From NCBI RefSeq assembly GCF_035594125.1, contig NC_087168.1:18644150-18708149 (forward strand): 64,000 nucleotides of DNA, read 5' to 3'. Shown one piece after another: positions 13,430 through 26,618 of this stretch (position 1 is the first letter of the stretch; each line of letters opens with the position of its first letter). The position numbers were made by a program, and so were the translations under genes. This stretch comes from Scylla paramamosain (Eukaryota > Arthropoda > Malacostraca > Decapoda > Portunidae). The notes beneath the pieces were generated by a model. That model ran no database searches. It was not told the origin of the DNA and worked only from the letters and a program-made list of their open reading frames with translations.

Positions 13430-14480
13430 AGCAGCGTGTGGTTAGTGATGATTCGTAAGATCTTGGCAGGTTCCATGATGAGAGGCGGCAGACACCACTA
13501 GGAGCTGGCGGGTATGAGGCTCTTTACTTCAGGTTCAATAGAAATAGTATTTGGCCGCAGTGTGACGAAAGATCCGCCTCGTGTCCAGTAACGCACTTCA
13601 GATTTTCACCACTATGAACGGGTATTATTTAGGTTCAACAGAGATTATACTTAAACTGCAGTGTGACAAGAGATTCGAAGCGTGTCCAGTAAAGTGCGAC
13701 AGGTTCCCGCACTACCACACGGAGAGAAAGTCAGCTGGCCGCATCAATAGTAGCTTTACTGTATGTTCAATAGAGACTATACTTGTGACAAAAGATCCGA
13801 CGCGTGTCCAGTGATGCACGGCAGATTCTCTCACTACCACGCAGAAAAGTTAGCTTGCCACACCACTATGAATGGGTATGGGGGCGTTTACTTGAGCTTC
13901 AACAGACGGTAACACACTACAGCACCAGCAACACCATAGAGATAATGTACACGGGTTTCCTTACACGTGAAAGTCAAAATCGAGAAAGCCCTTGATCGTA
14001 AAAAGACAAAAGGAACCACGCTGTGTCCATAAACGCAAAATTGAAATGTCTATCTGTGGACAAAGAGTGGCAAAAAAGTTGATGTCTAAAGTTTAATTAC
14101 AATCGAGAATACACTTGCTGTAAGATCCAAAGCCACCTCGTGCCCAGAAAATGTACTACTGAACTGTTTGGTAAATGTATGGAATGTGGAGAGTGAGTGG
14201 CAAACCAAGTAATATCCACGGGTTTTTCTTATATGTTCTAGTTACAAGCCAAAATATACTTGACTGCTTTGTGATAAGAGCGCCACCTCCTGTTCAGAAA
14301 CGTACCACTGAACTGTCTGGTAAATTCAGGAACTGTGGACCTTGAGTGGCAAACCAGGTGATGTTCACGGGTTTCCTTATACGTTCTAGTCACAATCCAC
14401 GGTACACTCGACTGCTGTATGACAAAGAGCCTCCTCGTACCACTGAACTGTCTGGTGAATAGAGGGACCGTGGGTAAATC
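13430..14480. repeat. Degenerate tandem array, about 8 units of 100-150 bp
   Basis: The phrases CGTGTCCAGTAACGCAC, GAGTGGCAAACC, CACTGAACTGTCTGGT and TATACGTTCTAGT recur in order. GTGTCCAG-type anchors sit near 13581, 13682, 13804, 14023, 14140 and 14290. GAACTGT anchors sit near 14161, 14309 and 14445. Units are strongly diverged, so the array is easy to miss. No coding potential is seen. Confidence 0.75.
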
Positions 14481-14864
14481 TCGTCTAGTGAAGGCTGAGT
14501 TCTTTGTTAACCTTCACTTTGTCTGGACTGGAGTGGGAGAGACTCAAGCTACACCTGTGACAACCTTGGCCAAAGCTCCGTCCCGCATCAGAAGACCAGG
14601 ACGGCAAGCTTAGTGCCATCTCGCCACCAGCCGCACCGTCTAATTGTTCAAAACAGAACGTACACTGTTATTTTTTGTCAGTATACCTCAGTTTTTTTTT
14701 TTTTTGTAGTTTTCTTTTTTTATCACTCAGCTTTACCTGTAAATAAATGGAATAGTCCTGTGGAAGTGTAGAGGTTCAGGTTTGAGATTACTTATGCATG
14801 ACATGGTTCGTTAAATGTCAGCCCGTGTTGCGCTACCGCTGAGTTGACGGCTGCTAGGGACAAA

Positions 14865-15420
14865 TATTGGGGAATTTTGTAATATACTTCTAGAGGTAAA
14901 ACAGGGACCATGTCGCGTCCATAATAAAAGGAAAAAATGAAGAATATAGGTGAGTTTTGATGTATGTTAAGATGAAACAGGAACCTCGTCTGATTGATGG
15001 AAAAGTTTGGAAAACTGACAATATTTTTCTTTCAACCGTGATACGAAAAGTGAAATAAAAAAGATTACCTGTTCGGCCACTGAAAAAATAAATTCAGAAA
15101 AACTATAACTTTTCTTTTGAGCCATGTTACGAAAGTTGAAACGGAAAACATGTCTGATGAAAAGAAGAAAATCTGATAAATATTGGTATTTTTTTTTTTG
15201 TCTATATTATGAAGGAACAGTGAAATAATAAACGTATCGAGTTTCCTGGACGAGCCTCCAATAAAACGTAACAATATTAAGTGAATTTTGATCCTTGTGA
15301 AATAGAAACATGTCTGACTGATGGAAAACATAAAAGATTGTCTAATATTACTGAATTTACAAACAAGTTACGAAAGGGGAAGCGATAAACATTTCTAGCC
15401 AATAGATAAAAAAGAGAGAA
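14865..15420. repeat. Degenerate tandem array of roughly 80-160 bp units
   Basis: The phrases GTCTGATTGATGGAAAA (14988), CTGATGAAAAGAAGAAAA (about 15152) and GTCTGACTGATGGAAAA (about 15312) recur, along with GTTACGAAAGTTGAAACGG-like blocks. Divergence is high and the unit boundaries are uncertain. Confidence 0.6.
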
Positions 15421-15699
15421 AAACTGAGAAAACTGCAGAACAGACAGTTACAGCTCTCACTCACACCCTTTCTCTCTCCCTCTCCCCGCCTTTTAAATGT
15501 TTGATGAAATAAACGTTTAATAATTAGAAAGATTCAAAGCTGCACATGGTACATATATACATTTTAGCTTAGAAATAAAAGTTGAACAAATGGTGGACCC
15601 TCGAGGGCTAATTCCGTTCTAGGAGTTTTTTTTTATATTCATGTGATAGTGCGTCGTACGTTTTTCTTTTTTAATTCTTCACAACAATTCAAGAGCAAT

Positions 15700-16095
15700 T
15701 CATTAATATCTCTGTGTAACAAATTTTTTTTTATTTCAATATTCCTAACATCTTTGTAACAATTTTTTTTTTATTTCAATATTCATAACACCTTAATACA
15801 ACTATTTCTCATTTCAATATTCCTAACATCTCATTGCAATTATTTTTCATTTTAATATTCCTAACATCTTAATGCAACTATTTTTCATTTCAATATTCTT
15901 AACTCCTTAATGCAACTATTTTTCATTTCAATATTCCTAACATCTCATTGCAACTATTTTTCATTTCAATATGCCTAACACCTTAATGCAACTATTTTTC
16001 ATTTCAGTATTCCTAACAGCTTTATACAGCAATTTTTCATTTCAATTTTCCTAACATCATAAAACTATTTTTCATTTCAATATTCCTCCTACAAA
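15700..16095. repeat. About 40-bp minisatellite, 9-10 copies
   Basis: The unit carries ATTTCAATATTCCTAACA, then TCTTAATGCAACTATTTTTC, and repeats every 39-42 bp with moderate substitution. It is A/T-rich and non-coding. Confidence 0.92.
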
Positions 16096-16777
<682 letters not shown>

Positions 16778-17142
16778 TAAATGAAGACGTGACGTTATTT
16801 TTTGCTGCTCCGCCGTGGAATAAACAAACATACAGCAGAAATAACAGACGGGAGGTTTGGAAAGGTCTTTGTTGTGTCGTGGAGTCTAATAATAGTGATA
16901 AGAGTGGAGATAGTGAGAATAGTGATGAATGAAGCGTCCTCCTCTTATTGAAGGCGCTGATAGTGTGTTGTGAGTGGTAGTGATGGTGGTGGTGGTGGTG
17001 AGGATGGTGAGGTTGGGAATGTGGAAGAGTGGGAGGTGGAATTCAAAGGAATATACAAAGGAAGACAAATAGCACCAGTCCTTGAAGTTCTGACTACGTT
17101 GCTACTCTGATTATTAATAGGAGAGACAGGATGACAAAGGAG

Positions 17143-17251
17143 GAGGAGGAGGAGGAGGAGGAGGAGGAGGAGGAGGAGGAAGAGTGATAGAAATAATGAT
17201 GATGATAAGAAAAAAGATGAAAATGGTAATGTTTGTAGTCTCCCTCTCCTT

Positions 17252-17326
<75 letters not shown>
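17143..17326. repeat. (GGA)12 and (CT)34 microsatellites
   Basis: A GGA run at 17143-17180 is followed, after a GATGATG-rich spacer, by pure CT at about 17258-17326. Purine-only and pyrimidine-only strands switch within 80 bp. Confidence 0.93.
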
Positions 17327-17328
<2 letters not shown>

Positions 17329-17436
17329 CACCCTACGCAAACCCTCCTGAACAAAGCAGCCAATTTCAGCGCTAAAATCAAAATTATCCCCTATAGAAGT
17401 AAACTGGCTATTATCGTCTATCTGTTTGTCGATCTG

Positions 17437-17512
17437 CCTGTCTGTCTGTCTGTCTGTCTGTCTGGCGGTGAAGGGCGGCATACAAGTGACCACCACCACC
17501 ACCACCACCACT
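17437..17512. repeat. (GTCT)7 and (CAC)7 microsatellites
   Basis: GTCT repeats at about 17437-17464 and CAC repeats at about 17491-17512. Confidence 0.9.
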
Positions 17513-17887
17513 AATAATATTCACAGGCTTTTTTTTTCCCACACTTTTCCAACCTATTCTCACATTCCTTTCCCCTTTTCCCCTAGTTATCCCTGTTATT
17601 GGTTCTATTTCCGCATTTTTTCCTGTTTTTTTTTTTTTTCCATTGTGTTTTCGAGGGTCGGGTTTGTACATCGTCTCACTGTTATTATTTTCTTTTTCGG
17701 AGGGAGGCTCGCTGGTGTGAATCATAATTGTTTACCTGCCTTAATGAGGGTGATTTCAGGAGGCCCAGGTAAATTTATGCAAATGGAGAGACGCCCCAGT
17801 AATTCGTTTTCTTTTTACAACGGCCATGAGTGAATGCAGATGCGTTTTTTTTTTTTTTTTTTTTCCCTTTATTGAGGATGGAGGTTC

Positions 17888-17888
<1 letters not shown>

Positions 17889-17966
<78 letters not shown>
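17889..17966. repeat. (CT)39 microsatellite
   Basis: Uninterrupted CT, preceded by a poly-T run at 17847-17864. Confidence 0.97.
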
Positions 17967-17969
<3 letters not shown>

Positions 17970-18067
17970 ACCCCTGTTTTTTTATTATTCTTTTTTTCAC
18001 AGGACGTTATTTGCATTTCTATATTTATTTTTCCGTGACGGTGTGGTGATGATCCTGCCACGGGCCG

Positions 18068-18068
<1 letters not shown>

Positions 18069-18132
<64 letters not shown>
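18069..18132. repeat. (AC)32 microsatellite
   Basis: Uninterrupted AC dinucleotides. Confidence 0.97.
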
Positions 18133-18133
<1 letters not shown>

Positions 18134-18469
18134 CACTGCACGTCATATCCATTCCCTTCCAGTCAGTTAGCTAAAATGTTACGCTAATTACACGTAAAGT
18201 GGAGCGGAATATAAACACAGTCACTCCCACACGTCACGGTTGATAATACGCGCAAACTACAACGGTACAATACTAAAAAAACACTCCCACAAACATCGCA
18301 TAACTTAAAAAAAAAAAAAAAAAAACCTGAGCGCGGAATTCGCCACCTCACACAAGTTTCAGGTCCGTTACGAGCCAATATTCGCCTCTTGAAGACTTCC
18401 TTTTTGCCTCTTTTAAGTGATAAGTCCCTCCTGAACCTCTACGGCTCATTAACACATTTTCCAGCGCTA

Positions 18470-18670
18470 TCAAGTATCACCGCGCGGGGTCGAGAGCTTG
18501 AGGACTTCGTGGGCCGTGCTGTGTCTGAAGAGCAGCGCGCCTCGCACCTTCCTTCATGACTCTACCGCCGTGACTGGACCGCTCAGCCCCACACCCAGCC
18601 CCGCTCCCTGCCTCATCTCACCGACACCCTCACTCCGCCGTGTTCTGCCTCGCGCCGGGATGTCGTGAGG
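18470..18670. other. GC-rich segment, possible exon or promoter
   Basis: This is one of the few GC- and CpG-rich stretches. A plus-strand frame stays open for about 70 codons (18459-18669) after an acceptor-like ATTTTCCAG, reading a Pro/Ser/Arg-rich peptide, and ends at TGA. There is no start codon and no clear donor, and the minus strand also has a short ATG frame. Coding status is undecided. A promoter-proximal segment is equally possible. Confidence 0.18.
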
Positions 18671-19194
18671 GAAAGTTATGCGAAATTCTCAGTGCGTTGG
18701 GAGAAAATGTCTGGTTTTAGCGGCGAACCTTCGTGGATTTTTATGACACAGAAGAACAGACAGGAATATGAAGGCTTTGTACGAGAGAATATGGATTTTT
18801 CTTCTTATTTTAGACGGTGACGGTGGGAGTGTTTGGTTTTAGGGGCAAGTGTTCACAGATTTTAACACAGGGACGCTAATGAGGAGTCTACATATCAGAG
18901 GTTATTCCTGCTTACTTCACACGGTGCCGGTACATAATCTGAGCCTCAAGGTGTACTATTAAAGGCTACGTCACTTTGACAAGACTAAACACGTACTCAC
19001 AACACCCCACATTACCTCGGCATGTTTAAACTTATTCCTACTTACTCCACACGCTGCCAATACGTAATTTGAGCCTTGAGGTGTGGTAATAGAGAGTACA
19101 TCAGTTTGTTAAGAGCGTGTGCACTTCATCACCCCAGATATCCTCAGTAAATATTCTCCGCTTATGAGAAATAGGGAGGGCGATGCAGCAAAGA

Positions 19195-19465
19195 ATCATT
19201 TACCCCTTTATGTATATAAGAGGAGCTCCGGTCAAGGGCAGAGAAGAAAAACCCAGACACTAAAGAGAACAGGCCGAAAGCGAGTCCAGAATTACACTGA
19301 GAAGCGTCTTGAAACCTCCCAAGTCATAGGTAAGGAGGAAATACAGAAGCAGTCAGTTACAGAGTTTATCAGCAAAAGGGATGAAAGACTGAGAATATTA
19401 ATTAACTCTTGCATTGGGGGAGGTGGAAATAGCAATCTTAGTAAAGTTGACATCGGGAGCGTCTA
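19195..19465 (-). mobile_element. Non-LTR family C relic: RT C-terminus and 3' UTR (minus strand)
   Basis: On the minus strand, blocks equivalent to SFIPF, LWNSLPASVFP and YDL are visible but broken by stops. They match the cleaner C-terminus at 56518. Beyond the coding end (lower coordinates) lies the family tail, seen on the plus strand as TATATAAGAGGAGCTCCGGT then CAAGGGCAGAGAAG. A 115-codon plus-strand frame here is antisense to the relic and not a gene. Confidence 0.65.
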
Positions 19466-19595
19466 AAACCGATAGAATTCAATGACTTGCTGTACGAATC
19501 TGAGTAACTTAACAGCTTATCTTTCCACTGTTCTAGTCATCCTTCCTTTTTTTTTGTATTAGATTTGGGAGTTTGTTAGTTATATATTTTGCCTG

Positions 19596-19597
<2 letters not shown>

Positions 19598-19657
<60 letters not shown>

Positions 19658-19690
19658 CATCATCATTATTATTATTATTGTTATTATTAA
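19598..19690. repeat. (TTA)n microsatellite
   Basis: About 30 TTA units with a few TCA interruptions near 19657. Confidence 0.95.
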
Positions 19691-20036
19691 TATTTATCAC
19701 TAGAGTGGTTTTGATCACTGTAAACTGAGAATCTTAGGCCTCAACTCAGGGAAAGATATCAATTAGTGGTGCCTTGAAATTATACTCTTGAAATGATAAA
19801 TAGCCTTAAATTTGACATTCCTCCCTCTGGAATAGCACTGTGTTGATCCTAGCAGCTTGAACTGTAAAAATTAATTGTATGGACACGAAAAAAAGGGAGG
19901 AATAAGTTACGTTTTTTTTTTTTTTTGCCTTCCTTAGCTATTTAAAATGAAACTCCAGTGCTGTATGTAAAAAAAATAAATATAGTTAAAGGAAAAATTA
20001 AGCAGGTTTTTAGTTTTCAAGTCACTTCACCACCCA

Positions 20037-20335
20037 CCTGCATCATCATCATCATCACCACGCCTACCATTACGTCCATCACCACAATCACCAATAACAT
20101 GCATCACCACCATCACCATAACCATTACCGCACACATCAACACCACGAGCACCACATCAACACCACCACATCCACCGCACCCACTGACAGCGCCACACCG
20201 CAACCACCAACACCAGAACATCCACACCGCATTCACCACAGAATCACACTGGAACCACAAACACCAAAACCAACAGAACTCCCCACATTCACTGCAAAGA
20301 GCTCCTTCACCACCACCACCACCACCACCACTACG
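20037..20335. repeat. CAC/CAT-rich cryptically simple sequence
   Basis: Almost 300 bp built from CAC, CAT, ACC and AACACC triplets, ending in (CAC)n at 20309-20333. The His/Thr-rich plus frame and Gly/Val-rich minus frame are compositional. Confidence 0.85.
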
Positions 20336-20366
20336 TAAAATCATAATTCATAACCAACATTACATA

Positions 20367-20560
<194 letters not shown>

Positions 20561-20845
20561 TAACATTTAATAAAAAAAAGAAAGGACTGGGATTCACGAG
20601 ACGGAAGAGTAATCAGTGCGGTGCGTGGGACAGGTGGAGTGGCGCACCTGGCGACCACTGGCCCTAAGTAGCTCATTGCCCGCCCGCCGAGTGCTGAGTG
20701 CTGACTTGCAGGCAAACTTTTGACCTAAATGCTCCGTGCGGGGTAAATCTGACGAGATAAAAAAAAAAGAAAAAGAAAAAGAAAGAAAGAAAGAAAGAAA
20801 GAAAAAAAAAAAAAAAGAAAGTCAGCATTTTTTTCACCTGATTTG

Positions 20846-20990
20846 CTTATAGAGTCGTATTCTTAAAATCTTTGACGGTTCGTCGCTATAACTTTCACCA
20901 GGCTATAGTGTAAGTTATAGGGTAATTTAATGGTTTTCTCATGATTCTGGTGATGCATTAATAGGGATTCTACATGATCAAAGCGAAAGA
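20846..20990 (+). repeat. Dispersed repeat family D, copy
   Basis: CGTATTCTTAAAATCTTTGA, then CGCTATAACTTTCACC, then GATTCTGGTGATGCATTAAT and GGATTCTAC resembles the units at 53875-54570 and parts of 24050-24290. I cannot assign a class. Confidence 0.5.
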
Positions 20991-21115
20991 TACCCACACG
21001 AACACGAGTAATCATCTGTGTGGCCTTTGTAAATAGTAATGAGAGAGGTGAATTAAAGAATATGGAAGAAAATTCATCATAGAAATCTTCAAGAGTGTTT
21101 TCATGCTTTCAAAAC

Positions 21116-21178
21116 AGTAAGGACTGCCACGTGCTGGCCTGACGGCTTCTTGCAGCTTCCTCATTTTCTTGTTATGTT
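21116..21178 (+). mobile_element. CR1-like retrotransposon 3' tail, family B
   Basis: AGGACTGCCACGTGCTGGCC, then TGACGGCTTCTTGCAGCTTC, then ATTTTCTTGTTATG. Only the tail is retained. Confidence 0.72.
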
Positions 21179-21735
21179 TTAGTGATGAGAGGGCAACGTG
21201 AAGAACATGGAGCACAATCTCATAAGTAAATACAGTATCGTCAACAATACCACCACTACCACCACCACCACCACCACCAGCACCATCATGCACTTTGTCC
21301 TGAATGCGAGGCAGACGAGGAAGGCGGGAGAGGCAGCGAGGGAGACAAGACTCACCTTCCAGCCAGGTCAGGCCCGTCAGTGGCAGGCCGAGGCTCATCA
21401 CAGACGGGGCCCCGAGGAGAGGTCTTTCATTGATCACGATTAATTGGATGCTTTCGTGCATAATTTCGCCCGTGATAAACTCTAAGGAGGCTTCTGAATT
21501 TTTGCCTCGCCGGCCTCCACGTTGCCATTAAGTTCTCTTCGGGCCACGGAGGGAAAAAGTATTGCTAAAAAAGGTTAAGATCGTTTCCGCGAGCTTGTTT
21601 CGTTTGGAGATAAAATGCGGGAAGGGAAAAGGTGGATTATTTATTTATTATTTTTTTGCAGAGTTTGAGAAAGCTTCTGGAAATTGCTCTAATGCGTGGA
21701 TGGAGGAAGTGAGCTTGTGAGGGCGTCCGTAAATA

Positions 21736-21739
<4 letters not shown>

Positions 21740-21787
<48 letters not shown>
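21740..21787. repeat. (GT)24 microsatellite
   Basis: Uninterrupted GT, followed by AC-rich sequence to about 21905. Confidence 0.95.
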
Positions 21788-21791
<4 letters not shown>

Positions 21792-22313
21792 GTAACCCAC
21801 CAGCATACACACGCATGCACCCACACCCAAACACCCTCCTACACACACACCTAGCCATCCAACCACACACTCCCCCTCCCACCCACACAGAAACACAGAC
21901 ACCCGCACAGATTAAGTTGGTGTCACAATCTCTCACACTCTCCTTTGTCAGCAGGAGGGCCAGCAGTATTTCCCAGTACCGCTCCTGGATCAGCAGACGC
22001 ACACCTGCTGACACATCATGATTCAGTGAGGAGCCCCGGCGTCAACACGGGTTAATCCAATGCAGGGAAATTCAAGCCCAGAGGATCAAGTTTAGCTCCT
22101 GACGATGCAATTACACACTGCTGAAGACTCCCGAATAAAAGACGTCTTAGTTATCTTACATACACTTTACACCTGAACATTTTGACTCACTCGGTACCCT
22201 TCAGATTTTTCCTATGTTCACGCCACAAAGTCACGTCCCTGCATACTCTTCCATATGATTACTGACGAAGAAATAGCAACATGAACAATTGCTTCCTGTT
22301 GAGAATTCCTGCT

Positions 22314-22385
22314 AGCGGTCCCGTTGGCTCAGTGTAAGTCTTTGTGGCAGCAAGTAAAACCATAAGAGTTCGAATTTCCGCTCTG
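22314..22385 (+). mobile_element. tRNA-derived SINE head or tRNA pseudogene
   Basis: An A-box-like TGGCTCAGTGT at about 22325 and a B-box-like GAGTTCGAATTT at about 22366 are separated as in tRNA-type polymerase III promoters. The acceptor-stem halves do not pair well and the anticodon arm is unclear, so a functional tRNA is unlikely. A tRNA-derived SINE is the better fit. The flanks 22020-22313 and 22386-22870 show no gene. Confidence 0.4.
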
Positions 22386-22873
22386 ACTCACCTCAAAACA
22401 CATCACCCAGCGTCTTCCAAGGTAACTCAGTGTGCACTTTTTAGTTCATTACCTAATTTTTTCCTAGCAACTTGACCACTCGGCTACTCAATTAAACAGT
22501 GCAAGGAAACTATACAAAACACAAAGAGATTGCCACATAATTCCACAGCAAGGACCGGCAACACACACTGATTTACCACTGTCCCTTCATAACAAGCCTG
22601 TTTCATACCCTGCACCAGCTATCATGAATATACTGTATATAAAGAGGAAAGCTCCGAGGACTGTTATTCCCCTTCATCAGCATAACTAAAGCCTTACAAT
22701 CCTCATCCAGCAGCACTGATCTAAACTCGACTAGGAATTAAACTCTGTCCCGGTGGGCGAGGAAAGAAGCAACACTGGTGATCAGGGGTGCAGCGAGTCT
22801 CAGAACTAATGACGCTCCTGATGCAATGAAATGAAGCCGGAGAACTCATCGGGTAGTGGAAAGAAGGATGATG

Positions 22874-22909
22874 ACGGTGGTGGTGGTGGTGGTGGTGGTG
22901 GTGGTGGTG
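22874..22909. repeat. (GGT)12 microsatellite
   Basis: Uninterrupted GGT triplets. Confidence 0.95.
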
Positions 22910-23212
22910 GAGTGTCTTTTTTTTCTAATATGTAACCGAGAGTCGAGGAAAGATGGTGAAGGGATCCGTATATTTTGCGTATTTTTCCGTCCGTGTCTCC
23001 CTAACTGTCCCGAGGAGGTAAAAAATCTGAGTGGCAGGAGGAAGGATTGAGTTTGTCGGGCTGCCTCACAATATTTTGAACTCAGATTAGTTGCCGTGAA
23101 AAGCCACGATTTTTGTTTGGAAACTTACGAGTATATATGTACATTCATTTCGCTTCCGCTTTTTGCGCTGTTTTTTTCGTGCAAGTTATTACGTACGTAT
23201 GGAAAGAATGAG

Positions 23213-23214
<2 letters not shown>

Positions 23215-23286
<72 letters not shown>
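23215..23286. repeat. (CT)35 microsatellite
   Basis: Uninterrupted CT dinucleotides. Confidence 0.96.
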
Positions 23287-23288
<2 letters not shown>

Positions 23289-23775
23289 ATCGTTTTTTTT
23301 TTACATATTTGTTTCTAAATTCTAAATATTAACGACAAAATTACATAGTCCCACTGTTTGATAAATGAATGGAATAATAATAATCTTTGTATATAATCCG
23401 ATCATGTAATTTTCTTTGTAAGCTTTTATTAATATTTTTGCATAAAGTACGTACCTGTCTCTTTACTTAATATATTTATTCAATGGTACACAGCGCTGAC
23501 TCGTACAACTTTTCCCTTGTTTCATTACAACAGAGTGGAGGACCTGCATGTGTGTGTGTGTGTGTGTGTGTGAATGTACTTTGTATTTCGACTTAACGCA
23601 CAAGACAATAAGACAAGACAACAGCCAGACCTCAAAGACAGGACGGCCCAGTGACGCTGATGGAAGTTCTTCATTAGCGGAGAAAGTTACTCTATGCATC
23701 TCTCAGCGTCCTACTTAACGCGGACGTTGATGTGTGAATGCAGCGCCATCTGTCAGGCAGGACGAGGCGCAGCTT

Positions 23776-23990
23776 AGGCCAGAAACGCTTTGCTCTCTCG
23801 CCACGACTGTTTTCAAAGAGCCACATACACGATTAACCGTGTTCCCAAGAGTGTTTCTCTTTTTAATAACGTAGAAATCTCGTTAACCTGTCACTAGAAC
23901 CATAAAAACGTCCTTAAAGATCCGTGTTGCTTCAACTAGACCCTTTTGAATGTAGTGGAGGAGCGGCGCAGAAGTGTTTCAGAATATGGT
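23776..23990 (+). mobile_element. MITE-like element, copy 2
   Basis: This nearly full-length copy has a damaged 5' terminus (CCAGAAACGCTTTGCTCTCT) and an intact 3' terminus GAAGTGTTTCAGAATATGG. The interior carries the shared blocks TGGAGGAGCGG and ACGTAGAAATCTCGTTAAC. It has no open frame. Confidence 0.7.
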
Positions 23991-24049
23991 ACGTAGCTAA
24001 ACTGGCGAGACTAAAATCCTTGTTCCCGAATGTTTCTGTGTATTATCTC

Positions 24050-24290
24050 CTATATTTCAGTCGCTAGTGGAAGTTATATTGATTTTCATTTTTTTTTCCT
24101 GGGTTTAGAGGTGGCTTAAAGATTTTTGCATCACTAGAGAGAAAATACCAATAACAGTCTCTAGTGAAAGTTATTGGGGTGTTCAGATGTGTTTTTATGG
24201 TTTTATCGACACTCTAACCAAGGTTTTGCATCACTAATGGAAAAAATATCGTGAGAATCCAATTAATTATCTACGTACGCGGCCTTTGAA
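24050..24290 (+). repeat. Dispersed repeat family D, copy
   Basis: The blocks AGTCGCTAGTGGAAGTTAT, TTTTGCATCACTAATGG and CGGCCTTTGAAAA recur, partly duplicated, and resemble 54060-54570. Confidence 0.45.
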
Positions 24291-24419
24291 AACATTCCTG
24301 ATGAAAGAGTAACGTATTCAACTAATCTATCAATGCAGTCAATATCCAAACTTCATAAGCCTCACCTATATTAGTGTTTGTATGGAGCAAATACAGATAT
24401 GATGACGGAGGGTGAGCAA

Positions 24420-25160
24420 ATGCAGGTAATTTCAGTCTCCCTGATGACGAAAAAAACATTCCAGTCTTGATAAAACTCCCTCGCGCTATGAAGATTAAGA
24501 AAAGTTCAAGTAATGCCGTAGCAATGAAAGGGTTAAGAATACAAGCTTAGAATCCTAAATATGTAGATAATTTCATCACCTTGATTACGAAAAAAGATCC
24601 TAAACTTGATCAGATCTTCTCGTGGCATGGAGGGTAAACAGTTTAAGTAATACCGAAGTAATGAAAGATTGAGAATACGAGGTTAGAACACAAGAGACAA
24701 CACACAGGCTAGTTTGAGTTACTGAACTGTACATAACCCCATCCCCTTGATAAAAAAAACTTGATCAACCTCCCAACCTCCTCGTGGCAGTGGTGAAAGG
24801 GTTAAAGAATAAAAATTTGAAACCCGGAATTGCTGATACACTAATTTCATCTCCTTGACTACGATAAACATACATAAACTTCATCAAATTCCCTCGTGGC
24901 ATGAAGTGTAAAAAGTTCAAGTAATACCACAATAAAAAGGCTTAAGAACACGAAGTTAGATCACAAGGGATAACACACTCACTGTCTTAAGTTACTGAAC
25001 TGTAGATAACCTCATGTCCTTAATACGAAAAACATCCTAAGTTTGATCGAACCTTCTCGTGGCATTCAGAGTAAAAGTTCAAGTAGTACCACACTAATGA
25101 AATGGTTGAGAATATGAGTTTAGAACCCAAAGGGACCACACGCTCGCTGGCTGAGTTACC
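24420..25160. repeat. Degenerate tandem array, about 5 units of 137-160 bp
   Basis: AAGTTCAAGTAATACC-type anchors sit at about 24504, 24641, 24915 and 25077. The first two gaps are 137 and 274 (two times 137), because one unit lost its anchor. Other shared phrases are CTCGTGGCATGAAG, GGGTTAAGAATA and GAACTGTAGATAACC. Units are heavily diverged and non-coding. Confidence 0.8.
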
Positions 25161-25350
25161 GAAGACACAGACACGAGGAAAACAGCGGCGTTACACTCCC
25201 ACAGCCTCGGATTCTGGAGACAGTAAAGAGGATATGAGGAAGAGTTCGCTTGTTATGGTGAAGCAATGAGGCCCGCGTCTCAAAACACTTAAAAATGCAT
25301 TTGCTTTGAACAAACACGTATTAGGGATGAACTGCGTAACGCTCCCTTTC

Positions 25351-25351
<1 letters not shown>

Positions 25352-25390
<39 letters not shown>
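25352..25390. repeat. (CT)19 microsatellite
   Basis: Uninterrupted CT dinucleotides. Confidence 0.93.
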
Positions 25391-25393
<3 letters not shown>

Positions 25394-25688
25394 TCTGCTT
25401 TTTGAGTTGCTTTTGAATTATTGAAAGAATATTAATAGGTGTACTTAGCTAAAATGGGTAACCAGATTATAACGTTTTTTTTCTATTCTGTATTAAGGAT
25501 AAACTGAGCAACTACTTCTGCCTGATTTTTATTTTTATTTGGGTTTATTTTGAACTATTGCAAGAATACTAAAACACGTGCATTACTGAAGTGGCTAACC
25601 AAACTGTAACCTTTTAATTTTTTTGGGAGCAGCAATTCTCTTTATTGAATATTTTAACAGCGCTTGGTCAGTTTTCAAGGTAACTGTC

Positions 25689-25691
<3 letters not shown>

Positions 25692-25741
<50 letters not shown>
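25692..25741. repeat. (AC)25 microsatellite
   Basis: Uninterrupted AC dinucleotides, with a short extension after a G interruption. Confidence 0.93.
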
Positions 25742-25743
<2 letters not shown>

Positions 25744-25884
25744 CACACACACATCAACAAACATCTTTTACATAAGAACAAGACAAGTTAAGGAAACAAG
25801 CACTGAGAAAGTTAGTTCTCCTTAACTTCCGCTACCAAAGCTTAACTTCCACGATCACATCAGCATAATAGAACAAATATTTCC

Positions 25885-26189
25885 AAGTGAAGTATGTAAA
25901 TTTAATCCTTTCGATATCTTGATACCCATAAAATCGTCCATATTATTAAACTTATATAATAAAAAAAGATAATAATAATCGAGCCTCTACAAATAAGCGG
26001 CCATTTAAGTTCAGTTTAAGCCATCTAGCGGTAGACAATCTAAGTGAAGTATGTAAATCTAATCCTTTCGATATTTTGATACCCATAAAATCGTCTATAT
26101 TATTAATCTTATATAAAAAACTCTAACAACCGAGGCTTTACAAATAAGCGGCCATTTAAGCTTAGTTTAAGCCATCTAGTGGTAAACAA
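25885..26189. repeat. Two tandem copies of a 157-bp unit
   Basis: AAGTGAAGTATGTAAAT starts at 25885 and again at 26042. The copies stay alike through CAAATAAGCGGCCATTTAAG and GCCATCTAGCGGTA, at roughly 90% identity by eye. This is one of the youngest of the long-unit duplications. Confidence 0.92.
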
Positions 26190-26394
26190 CGGTATTAATA
26201 TTGGTGTTTCGCTGCGGGGACATTAAGGGTACACAGGGCGGGAGGGACTGGCTTGGTTTACTGCCCCACGCTGGAGCCTCGCCAAGTGTTACACTCGAGT
26301 TCAGAACCACAAAGACTGCCACTAATTCTGGGTGGAAACATTGCGTTCTGTTTCATAATAAGCTTAGAGAAAGAAGTGCTTTAAATGTGAGGGA

Positions 26395-26495
<101 letters not shown>

Positions 26496-26616
26496 GACTA
26501 TTCCCAGGCCAGTATCGACAGTCTAGCCTAAAAAAGTCAGGTTATTACAACGGGTTCTGTCCACGCGAGTCAGGTCAATTCGGATTACACACACAAGGAA
26601 GTGACATGGCGCGCGT

Positions 26617-26618
<2 letters not shown>

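Noticed and set aside
19119..19466. A 115-codon plus-strand frame
   Set aside because: It is antisense to the family-C retroelement relic, whose blocks read on the minus strand.
22314..22385. A functional tRNA gene
   Set aside because: A and B boxes are recognisable, but the acceptor and anticodon stems do not pair convincingly.
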